NCBI GenBank assembly: GCA_027858795.1 | Contig: JAQICF010000041.1 | Location: 1 to 7,573 of the forward strand | From: Candidatus Delongbacteria bacterium | Lineage (GTDB): Bacteria > Delongbacteria > UBA4055 | Length of the DNA: 7,573 nucleotides | Direction of reading: 5' to 3' | Shown here: positions 1 through 6,122 of the stretch, piece by piece | Position numbering within the stretch: position 1 is the stretch's first letter | Layout of the letters: every line of letters starts with the position of its first letter | Translations under genes and position numbers: made by a program | Notes under the pieces: generated by a model | What the model saw: the letters and a program-made list of their open reading frames with translations, nothing else | Databases searched by the model: none | What the model was told of the DNA's origin: nothing

Positions 1-52
1 CCGTTGTGTGAAATAGTAATTAAAACTTTTTTGGGGGGGGGAGTCTTCTCAA
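1..52 (-). pseudogene. Possible 5' remnant of a gene related to the one at the right edge
   Basis: On the minus strand, a TTG at 52-50 stands where the right-hand copy has ATG. The next codons read R-R-L-P-P, as on the right. The extra C in the homopolymer then shifts the frame. If one C is removed the frame reads ...NYYFTQR, matching NYYNTQH on the right. As written, the frame continues open as PKKVLITISHN to the window edge. I see no Shine-Dalgarno sequence ahead of the TTG, and the only in-frame codons between it and the upstream TAA are not ATG or GTG. It could be a decayed copy, a phase-variable gene in its off state, a homopolymer sequencing error, or non-coding repeat DNA. I do not recognise the protein. 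Confidence 0.25.
3..50. repeat. Left copy of a terminal imperfect inverted repeat with a G9 tract
   Basis: Read on the minus strand, this stretch matches 7491-7537 read on the plus strand. The shared block is GAGAAGACT plus a C run, then a 30-base segment with 21 identities that ends in CACACAAC. In total 38 of 47 aligned bases agree, with one gap that falls in the homopolymer (9 here, 8 on the right). Only two bases remain outside it, so the true outer boundary and any target-site duplication cannot be seen. The two copies point away from each other when read from the AGTCTTCTC side. No transposase lies between them. Confidence 0.8.
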
Positions 53-210
53 GAATTGATTTACTAATAAAACTAAAATTATTATTTATGAAAAAGTAAT
101 ATTAGTGATTATCTTATAGCAATAGTTTAGCTTGAAGAATAAAATGTGGGTATTTAAACATTTATATGAAACAGACATTCACTTAAAATACAATCAAATC
201 AGGATATAAT

Positions 211-2175
211 ATGGATTTTGGCAAAATATTCTTACTGCTGCTTTTAACGTTTTCATTCTATCTTACCGCAAAAGTAGTTCCCATTTCAGGTGAATACGAA
301 TATATCTACGGTGATAACATATCCTTTGTTCAAGCTAAGAAAGAATGTCTTGATCTTGCAAAACGAGATGCAGTTGGGAAATTTGCGACCTCTATTTCAA
401 GTGTAAGCATCGTTAAAAATTATATGACAGAGAAAGAACAACTTATATCTATTTCTTTGGGAATTATTACGGATGTAAAATATATTGTCAAAGAAGAAAA
501 TAAGGATACTAACCGAATTTTCTATAAAATTAGCGGTAAAATTGATGAAGATAAAGTTTTTAAGAAGCTTGAAGAAAAACTGGCTGAAATTAAAGAAATT
601 ACCATGCTTGAAGGTGATGTTTTTGAACTTATTTTCAATATCAATACAGATAATGTGTACATTTCAAAGAATGATGGTGCACCTGTAATAGCTAATAATT
701 CTCATGCTGTTTTTAAACTACCAAAAGGTGATTATAGCTTTAAATTCATAAAAGATGGATATAAAGAATTAACACAAGATGTTACTGTCTCAGCAAATAA
801 AAAAATCAATATTTCATTACAGAAAGGAAGTAATAACACAAAACTAAAACTACCAAGTATAATTCGTATCAATTCACAACCTGGTGGTTCAGAAGTTTAT
901 TTAAATGATCAAAAAGTAGGACTAACTCCTATGCAGTATAGTATTTTACCAGGTGCATATGATCTGAAGATAAAAAGAGAATTTTATTATAGTAAATTGA
1001 CAGATTTTACGATAAAAGAAGGTGAAACTTTTGAATTGCCGATTATCAACTTAAAACCTAAATTCGGGTCATTAACGGTCAATACAGAACCTACGAACAG
1101 TAAGATTTATATTGATGATGTTTTTGTTGGCAATTCACCTTTTTCAAAAGATATGGTAGAAAGCGGACTGCATTCAATAAAGGCAGAATACGAACTTTAT
1201 CATTCGAATATTCAGAAATACAATTTAAAAGATGGTGAGAATAAAATATTCGAGTTAAATCTAAAACCAGCATTTGGAGAAATAAACATCGTTACTACTC
1301 CTGAAAAAGCAGCGGTTTATATTGATGGTAAAAAAGTTGGTTATACTCCATTCAATAATAAAAAAATGCCATCAGCTAAATATCAGTTGAATCTTAAAAA
1401 GAAATTCTACTCTGATATTGTCAGATATATTGAAGTTGAAGATCAGAAAAAAACCGATACTGACATAGTTATGGATATGAATGTTGGTGTTGTAGAAGTT
1501 AAGGCTGAAAATTCTACAATTTATGTAAATGATGAACAGAAAGGTAAAAACATTGCAAATCTGAACTTATCCAGCGGGAATTACAAGATCAAAGCAATAA
1601 GACAATATCATAAAGATGCAGAACAGACTGTTTTTGTAAATATTGGTAAAGAGTATAAGATAGATTTAAAACCGGAACCGATCTTAGGCAGTATCTCAGT
1701 AATCAGTGAGCCATTTGATTCTAAAGGTGCTGAGATATTTATTGATAATAAATCCACAGGTAAAAAAACACCTTCTGTTTTCCCTTTTATAATCGGAGAT
1801 CATAGTATAAAACTTTCTCATTCAAATTTTCTTGATGTTGAAGAAACTTTTAGCTTATCTGAAGGTGAAACTAAAAAGATTTCGATGAAAATGTTAACTT
1901 ATCAAGGTTCTCAGAAAGCTAAGAAAGATTTTTGGAGAACTCAAAAATGGATAGCATTGGGAAGCTCTGTTGCTTTTAGCGGTGCAGGATTATTATGTTC
2001 AAGTACAGCAGATGGTTATTACGATGATTATATGAAATCTACTGATACGAATGAATCTGTTGACTTGTATGATAAGAGTACGAATTTTGATCTGTATAAG
2101 GATGTATCTTATGGGGTTTCATTAACCAGTTTGGGATATTTCGCTTATGCTTGGTACATGGAAAGCAAATACTAA
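211..2175 (+). CDS. Secreted PEGA-repeat protein with FlgT/LPP20-like N-terminal domain
   Basis: This 654-aa protein starts at ATG 211 behind AGGA at 201-204. Residues 1-20 form a signal peptide ending in L-T-A, so the protein should be exported. Residues about 25-125 resemble the LPP20/FlgT N-terminal fold (many A/K codons in a helix, then a short strand pattern ending YKISGKID). Six PEGA-type repeats follow at roughly 138-204, 216-282, 287-352, 357-422, 427-486 and 494-562. Their core is 'E-P-x-x-[AS]-x-[IV]-[YF]-[IVL]-[DN]-[DG]-x-x-x-G-x-[ST]-P', strongest in repeats 2-4. The C-terminus has two hydrophobic stretches (580-597 and 633-650) that may be membrane segments or an oligomerisation tail. 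PEGA domains are beta-sandwiches common in surface-layer and envelope proteins; the exact ligand is unknown. It is the first gene of a likely three-gene operon. No convincing promoter was found: the best pair is TTGAAG (132-137) and TAAACA (155-160) at 17-base spacing, which is weak. Confidence 0.9.
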   Translation: MDFGKIFLLLLLTFSFYLTAKVVPISGEYEYIYGDNISFVQAKKECLDLAKRDAVGKFATSISSVSIVKNYMTEKEQLISISLGIITDVKYIVKEENKDTNRIFYKISGKIDEDKVFKKLEEKLAEIKEITMLEGDVFELIFNINTDNVYISKNDGAPVIANNSHAVFKLPKGDYSFKFIKDGYKELTQDVTVSANKKINISLQKGSNNTKLKLPSIIRINSQPGGSEVYLNDQKVGLTPMQYSILPGAYDLKIKREFYYSKLTDFTIKEGETFELPIINLKPKFGSLTVNTEPTNSKIYIDDVFVGNSPFSKDMVESGLHSIKAEYELYHSNIQKYNLKDGENKIFELNLKPAFGEINIVTTPEKAAVYIDGKKVGYTPFNNKKMPSAKYQLNLKKKFYSDIVRYIEVEDQKKTDTDIVMDMNVGVVEVKAENSTIYVNDEQKGKNIANLNLSSGNYKIKAIRQYHKDAEQTVFVNIGKEYKIDLKPEPILGSISVISEPFDSKGAEIFIDNKSTGKKTPSVFPFIIGDHSIKLSHSNFLDVEETFSLSEGETKKISMKMLTYQGSQKAKKDFWRTQKWIALGSSVAFSGAGLLCSSTADGYYDDYMKSTDTNESVDLYDKSTNFDLYKDVSYGVSLTSLGYFAYAWYMESKY

Positions 2176-2217
2176 TTGACAATTAAATTATTAAAAGGTT
2201 TTAAGGAATCGAATATT

Positions 2218-3573
2218 ATGATAGAAGAAAATGAACATATAGAACTTAAGAAATCAACTTCACTGATTAATCAGGCTATAATTTCAATTGTAGCAATATT
2301 GAATAAGCACGGAAAAGGTGAATTATATTTCGGAATTGATAATAAAGGTACTGTTGTCGGACAGGACATTTCAGATAAAACTCTTAGGGATATATCTCAG
2401 AGAATTGATGAGCAAATTGAACCTAAAATATATGCAAAAATTGATAAAATTGTGATTGATGATAAAAACTGTATAAAAGTTGATTTCGAAGGTAATGATA
2501 AGCCTTATTTTGCAAAAGGAATTGCTTATATCAGAGTTTCAGATGAAGACAGAAAACTTTCTCCTCCCGAGTTAAAGAAGTTTATAATAAAAGCTAATAA
2601 CTATGCAGGTCTTTGGGATAAAGAAATTTCTGAAGTTGCTGTTGAAGAAGTTAACAATGAAACTTTAAGGCAGTTTATTCATACAGCAGAACAATCCGGA
2701 AGACTTAAGACCGGAGGTTTGGGAGATGTTGAAATTCTTAACAAATTAGAACTCATAAAGAAAAACAAACTTGTACAAGCAGGTAGATATCTTTTTACCG
2801 AAAAGCATGATATTGAAGTTCAAGCAGCAATATTTGCTGGCAAAGATAAACTTACTTTTTTAGACATTAAGGCTTTCAGAGGGAATATATTTGAGCTTCT
2901 TGAAAGGGCGGAACTTTATTTCAGGGAGCATATTAATTGGAGAGTTGAGTTCGGAAAAGATGGATTGAACAGACTAGAAATTCCAGAAATTCCTATCGAA
3001 GCTTTTAGAGAGGCTCTGGTTAATTCAATAATTCACAGAGATTACACTAATCCAAAATCAAACGAAGTAGCTATTTTTAAGGATAGAATTGAGATATTTA
3101 ATCCCGGAACATTTCCTGAAGGTTTGAACCCACAGGATTATATAACTGGTAATGAGAAATCGCATCTTAGAAATCCAAAGATTTCAGAAATCTTTTATTA
3201 TGCTAAGAAAATAGAAAAATGGGGTTCAGGATTAAAAAGAATTTATGATGAATGTGCCTCTGTAAATGTGAAAGTTGAATTTACCGTAAAGGAATCGGGT
3301 TTTGTTACTACTTTTTATAAACCTGAAGGATTCCTAGGCAGTACTGTGGAAAAGCTACAGAATAAAACTTCGGGGAAAACTTCGGGGAAAACTTCGGGGA
3401 AAATTATCCAGATGATAAAAGAAAACCCCAATATTACTATTCCAGAAATTGCAAAAACATTAAATAGATCCGACAGAGCTATTGAAATGCAGATAAGTAG
3501 CCTGAAATCAAAAAATATTATTCAAAGAATAGGCCCTGACAAAGGTGGTTATTGGGAAGTTATAGGCAATTAA
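2218..3573 (+). CDS. AlbA_2 / GHKL ATPase / winged-helix putative transcriptional regulator (RecG-like C-terminal family)
   Basis: This 451-aa protein begins at ATG 2218 with AAGGAA at 2203-2208. An in-frame TTG at 2176, directly after the previous stop, lacks a ribosome site and would add 14 non-conserved residues. Residues about 5-125 form an AlbA_2 (Schlafen-type) domain: E-x-I-E-L-K-K near the start, G-E-L-Y-F-G-I-D at 34-41 and YIRVSDEDRKLSPPEL at 104-119. Residues about 253-345 form the HATPase_c_4 module: EALVNSIIHRDY (265-276, Mg-binding N269), RIEIFNPG (290-297) and WGSGLKRI (335-342). A linker of three T-S-G-K units leads to a winged helix at about 395-448 that ends with the conserved GPDKGGYW. 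Proteins of this architecture are often annotated as RecG helicase, but no helicase motifs are present. They are thought to be cytoplasmic DNA-binding regulators, though biochemical evidence is thin. It sits 42 bases after the PEGA gene and 39 before the lipoprotein gene. Confidence 0.92.
   Translation: MIEENEHIELKKSTSLINQAIISIVAILNKHGKGELYFGIDNKGTVVGQDISDKTLRDISQRIDEQIEPKIYAKIDKIVIDDKNCIKVDFEGNDKPYFAKGIAYIRVSDEDRKLSPPELKKFIIKANNYAGLWDKEISEVAVEEVNNETLRQFIHTAEQSGRLKTGGLGDVEILNKLELIKKNKLVQAGRYLFTEKHDIEVQAAIFAGKDKLTFLDIKAFRGNIFELLERAELYFREHINWRVEFGKDGLNRLEIPEIPIEAFREALVNSIIHRDYTNPKSNEVAIFKDRIEIFNPGTFPEGLNPQDYITGNEKSHLRNPKISEIFYYAKKIEKWGSGLKRIYDECASVNVKVEFTVKESGFVTTFYKPEGFLGSTVEKLQNKTSGKTSGKTSGKIIQMIKENPNITIPEIAKTLNRSDRAIEMQISSLKSKNIIQRIGPDKGGYWEVIGN
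3364..3403 (+). repeat. In-frame 12-base tandem repeat (three copies plus four bases)
   Basis: The unit AAAACTTCGGGG occurs three times without a mismatch (3364-3375, 3376-3387, 3388-3399) and is followed by a partial AAAA. It encodes the K-T-S-G repeats linking the ATPase module to the winged helix. Because the unit is a multiple of three, copy-number change would lengthen or shorten the linker without breaking the frame. Confidence 0.95.
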
Positions 3574-3612
3574 ATTCAAAAGATAAAAGATTACAAACAA
3601 TAAGGTAACGAT

Positions 3613-5601
3613 ATGAAGAAAACAATATTATCAATAAGCATAATCGGAATAATTCTAGCATTGTTCCTCGCATGTAGCGATGAAAGAGATCATGCGAATC
3701 CATTTGACCCGGAATATTGGGATAATGGAGTACCTGTAATAGATAGTATTGAAATATCAAATTTAGAAATTGATATAGTTAAATTAGAATGGGATATTGC
3801 AGAATTACCTGCTGGTGGTAAATTTTGGGTTGATAAAAGAGTCGATTCCTTGGGTTGGAATATTGCATATGGTTGGGTTTCATCAAATGAACGCAGTTAT
3901 TTAGATTCAAATGCTGAAATAAATTCAAATATTGATTACAGAATTAAGCTTGTATATGGGGATGTTGAGTCTGATTATGCTCTTAATAATTTTAAGAATG
4001 TTGTTAAACCACCTTTGAATTTAATTGTTAAACAAAATAATATTTATACTTTTTCTTTATCTTGGGAAGATGAAAATATTGGTGAAGATGGTTTCATTGT
4101 TGAGAGTAAGATAGATGAAGGTCAATATTCTGAAATTGGTACAACAATTGAAACAAGTTATGTAGATAGTACTATGTCAAAGAAAGGATATGGAACGGTT
4201 TATTATCAAGTTAAAGCCCATAAAGATAGTTGTGAGTCGGATTATACAAGGCAAAATTCTCTAGTAGAATTTCCTTCCCCATCGAATTTAACAATCATTC
4301 AAAAAAATCTTTATACTGTTGAAATTTGTTGGTTAGATAGTGCTATTGGGGAGGACAAGTATGAAATTGAGCGGAAAGTATCCGAAGACTCAGTATTTCT
4401 AAAAGTTGGAGAAATAGCTGGGAGTGACTCTCTTAATAAGGTGTGGCATGATATCAATCTTCCACTTGATATAAATTATGATTATAGAATTTATGGTGTA
4501 AAAGGTAGTAATAACTCTGATTCTTTAGTCCAGAATTTTGATAATATATTTGAAGTACCTTCTGAATTAAAATATGCCGTACTTGATACAAATATTATAG
4601 AATTAATGTGGACAGATAATTGTGTTGGAGAAGATGGATTTAAAATTGATCGTAAAGTAGGTGAGTCAGGTGATTGGGTAATAGATTTTAAAACAGTAGA
4701 AGCGGATGTTGAAATGTGGATTGATAACACTTATGATCCCTATATCCCATACTATTACAGAATTCGTGCTTTCTACAATGGTATTGAAAGTGGATATTCA
4801 AGTGAATTATTCCTATCAGAAATGTCATTAGATATGATTTATATAGAGGGAGTTACTTTCGGTATGGGAGACCACTATAACGAGTGTAGTGTAAGTGAAT
4901 TACCAGTTCATAATGTGACATTGAGTGATTTTTATATGAACAAATACGAAGTTACACAAATTGAGTGGGAAAAATACATGCCTCCAATTATTTACAATTA
5001 TGGAGAAGAGGACAACTTACCAATATATAATATCAGCTGGTATGAAGCTATTGTATATTGTAATAAGCGAAGCATTGATGAGGGCATAGTTCCCTGTTAT
5101 TTAATAAAAAAGTCAACAAATCCAGATAACTGGGGAGATATTCCTTCTTTACCTGATGATGATTGGAATAATGTTCTTTGTAATTGGAATGAAAAAGGAT
5201 ATAGACTACCAACAGAAGCTGAATGGGAATATGCAGCAAGAGGTGGAATAAATTGGACTGATGATTATCGTTATAGCGGTTGTCTAAATGATGTTGAATT
5301 AACAAATTATGCGTGGTACGATTCGAATTCATCAAACTTACCTCATCTTATTGGATTGAAGTTTCCTAATCAACTTGGTATTTATGACACGAGTGGTAAT
5401 GTTCATGAATGGTGTTGGGATTGGTACGGAGAATATTCAAGTGAACCAGTAACGAACCCTATTGGTGCTGACAGTTATACACATCGTATAATTCGTGGTG
5501 GTCAGTGGAATGGGGATAAACAAAATTGCCTTGTTGCAGAAAGAATAAGTACTCCCCCCGCAAGTGGAGGATCAGGAATAAGAGTAGTAAGAAGAAGATA
5601 A
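3613..5601 (+). CDS. Outer-membrane lipoprotein with four FnIII-like repeats and a C-terminal FGE-sulfatase-type domain
   Basis: This 662-aa protein has its start at ATG 3613, with AAGG at 3602-3605. Residues 1-20 are a lipoprotein signal and Cys21 follows F-L-A. Ser at +2 argues against inner-membrane retention. NPFDP at 29-33 is a motif often seen just after the lipobox in FCB-type bacteria. Four FnIII-like repeats occupy about 41-125, 132-215, 220-310 and 315-400; three share W-x-D-x-x-[IV]-G-E-D. The C-terminal FGE-sulfatase (SUMF1-like) domain spans about 404-660: FGMGD (416-420), PVHNVTLSDF (431-440), KYEVTQIEW (444-452), YRLPTEAEWEYAARGG (530-545), GNVHEWCWDWYG (595-606) and RGGQW (628-632). 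By offset from the GG, Cys639 aligns with the second catalytic cysteine of formylglycine-generating enzyme, but the first is Gly634. True FGE chemistry is therefore unlikely. A structural or binding role, as in GldJ/GldK-type lipoproteins, is more plausible. It is probably the last gene of the operon. Confidence 0.93.
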   Translation: MKKTILSISIIGIILALFLACSDERDHANPFDPEYWDNGVPVIDSIEISNLEIDIVKLEWDIAELPAGGKFWVDKRVDSLGWNIAYGWVSSNERSYLDSNAEINSNIDYRIKLVYGDVESDYALNNFKNVVKPPLNLIVKQNNIYTFSLSWEDENIGEDGFIVESKIDEGQYSEIGTTIETSYVDSTMSKKGYGTVYYQVKAHKDSCESDYTRQNSLVEFPSPSNLTIIQKNLYTVEICWLDSAIGEDKYEIERKVSEDSVFLKVGEIAGSDSLNKVWHDINLPLDINYDYRIYGVKGSNNSDSLVQNFDNIFEVPSELKYAVLDTNIIELMWTDNCVGEDGFKIDRKVGESGDWVIDFKTVEADVEMWIDNTYDPYIPYYYRIRAFYNGIESGYSSELFLSEMSLDMIYIEGVTFGMGDHYNECSVSELPVHNVTLSDFYMNKYEVTQIEWEKYMPPIIYNYGEEDNLPIYNISWYEAIVYCNKRSIDEGIVPCYLIKKSTNPDNWGDIPSLPDDDWNNVLCNWNEKGYRLPTEAEWEYAARGGINWTDDYRYSGCLNDVELTNYAWYDSNSSNLPHLIGLKFPNQLGIYDTSGNVHEWCWDWYGEYSSEPVTNPIGADSYTHRIIRGGQWNGDKQNCLVAERISTPPASGGSGIRVVRRR

Positions 5602-5618
5602 TTTTCATAATTTATTTT

Positions 5619-5635
5619 ACCGCTTGCGAATCGGT
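5619..5635 (+). terminator. Weak hairpin after the lipoprotein gene
   Basis: ACCG at 5619-5622 pairs with CGGT at 5632-5635. Inside, TT pairs with AA after one mismatch, leaving a three-base loop. It lies 17 bases after the stop codon. The downstream T run is poor (TTTAT then an A run), so termination here is uncertain. Confidence 0.25.
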
Positions 5636-5676
5636 TTATAAAAAAACGAACTTTAAATAGTTTTTATTTTATTTCA

Positions 5677-5721
5677 AACACTTGCTAAAATGTCATAGAG
5701 CACGATATTTTCGCAAGTGTT
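5677..5721. repeat. 45-base imperfect palindrome with 15-base arms
   Basis: The arm at 5677-5691 is complementary to 5707-5721 at 14 of 15 positions; the single mismatch separates a 9-base outer block (AACACTTGC/GCAAGTGTT) from a 5-base inner block (AAAAT/ATTTT). The loop is 15 bases. Four TTTA units follow at 5723-5738. A further pair, GAACTTT (5648-5654) and AAAGTTC (5746-5752), flanks it almost symmetrically, with gaps of 22 and 24 bases. It could be a terminator for the upstream operon, a bipartite operator, or a small palindromic repeat element. Confidence 0.75.
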
Positions 5722-5752
5722 GTTTATTTATTTATTTACAACACGAAAGTTC

Positions 5753-5781
5753 TTGACAAGTGTTAAATATATTCATTATAT
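5753..5781 (+). promoter_or_regulatory. Sigma-70-type promoter for the zinc-finger/HEPN unit
   Basis: A perfect -35 box TTGACA (5753-5758) is followed by a 17-base spacer and TTATAT (5776-5781) as -10. The predicted transcription start is near 5788, leaving a leader of about 40 bases before the next start codon. This is much the best promoter match I found in the window. A CAAGTGTT box (5757-5764) overlaps the -35 and a palindrome overlaps the -10. Confidence 0.7.
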
Positions 5782-5798
5782 TGCTGTTGTTAGCAATA
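5779..5798. promoter_or_regulatory. Operator-like perfect inverted repeat over the -10 and start region
   Basis: TATTGCT (5779-5785) and AGCAATA (5792-5798) are exact 7-base inverted arms around a 6-base GTTGTT spacer. The site covers the end of the -10 box and the predicted transcription start, the classic position for repressor binding. It could instead form a small hairpin in the leader RNA. The cognate regulator is unknown; the 68-aa zinc-finger protein just downstream is one candidate. Confidence 0.5.
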
Positions 5799-5812
5799 AT
5801 TCAACCAAAACA

Positions 5813-5818
5813 AAGGAG
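5813..5818 (+). promoter_or_regulatory. Strong Shine-Dalgarno AAGGAG that decides the start of the zinc-finger gene
   Basis: AAGGAG ends 9 bases before ATG 5828. Another in-frame ATG at 5819 touches the site directly and so is too close to be used. A GTG at 5717 lies upstream of the promoter and has no ribosome site. Confidence 0.75.
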
Positions 5819-5827
5819 ATGAACATT

Positions 5828-6034
5828 ATGAACGAAGAATCAACTAACGACAATACTAGAATGACCCGCATCATTAAGTGTCCAAAGTGTGGTCATAAGG
5901 TTTCTAAGGAGATTGTTAGTCCGAAGATAACATTTAAATGTGAGAACCTCGCCTGTCTTGGATTCGTTATTGTCCTGAAAAATCATTCCAGAACGGACGG
6001 GATCAGTATGATGTATAGCGAAAGACCTATATAA
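5828..6034 (+). CDS. 68-aa Ogr/Delta-like zinc-finger protein
   Basis: The small protein has four cysteines placed as C18-x2-C21 and C38-x4-C43. The second half reads F-K-C-E-N-L-A-C, followed by G-F. The pattern C-P-x-C ... [YF]-x-C-x-N-x-x-C-x-x-F is the signature of the Ogr/Delta family, about 72-aa zinc-binding activators of late genes in P2-like phages and satellites. The present length fits. The first 16 residues are polar and the tail after residue 52 has no recognisable motif. By analogy it should bind DNA or RNA polymerase, but this is inference from the metal site alone; a general zinc ribbon is the alternative. It has its own promoter and a strong ribosome site. The 88-base gap to the HEPN gene has no hairpin, so the two are probably co-transcribed. 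Its GC content by hand count is 80 of 207 (39%), clearly above the following gene. Confidence 0.8.
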   Translation: MNEESTNDNTRMTRIIKCPKCGHKVSKEIVSPKITFKCENLACLGFVIVLKNHSRTDGISMMYSERPI

Positions 6035-6122
6035 TACACTCATAAAAAAAATGGGATTTAATATATTTGCTTGATTATTGTAGCACTTATTAAAGTTGAA
6101 TTTAAAATCACAGGATTAAACT

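Noticed and set aside
29..41. G-quadruplex at the G9 tract
   Set aside because: There is one G run only; an intramolecular quadruplex needs four separated runs.
1..99. Open plus-strand frame from the window edge to TAA at 97, a possible C-terminus of an upstream gene
   Set aside because: The matching strand of the right-hand repeat reads a different protein after the G tract, the translation is low complexity, and 32 codons are too few to support a gene.
485..688. Plus-strand frame of 67 codons inside the PEGA gene
   Set aside because: It is out of frame within a protein whose domains are clear; the lysine- and leucine-rich translation looks like a frame shadow.
2176..2217. TTG start for the AlbA_2 regulator directly after the PEGA stop codon
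   Set aside because: No ribosome site precedes it; ATG 2218 has AAGGAA at a suitable distance and begins right before the conserved E-x-I-E-L-K-K of the AlbA_2 domain.
3364..3403. CRISPR-like repeat array
   Set aside because: The 12-base units are directly adjacent with no spacers and lie inside a coding frame.
2218..3573. ATP-dependent DNA helicase RecG
   Set aside because: There are no Walker or helicase motifs; the resemblance is only to the AlbA_2/HATPase_c_4 family that is commonly mislabelled so.
5048..5335. Minus-strand frame of 95 codons, and similar ones at 1091-1273, 3560-3760, 4491-4730 and 5840-6043
   Set aside because: Each lies opposite a well-supported gene, shows no recognisable domain and reads as low-complexity shadow translation.
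5717..5827. Longer zinc-finger protein starting at GTG 5717
   Set aside because: The start lies inside the palindrome and upstream of the promoter, without a ribosome site; the strong AAGGAG points to ATG 5828.
6035..6122. Separate promoter for the HEPN gene (TTGCTT at 6067-6072 with TTAAAG at 6090-6095)
   Set aside because: Both boxes are poor matches in AT-rich sequence, and the strong promoter at 5753 with no terminator in between explains expression better.
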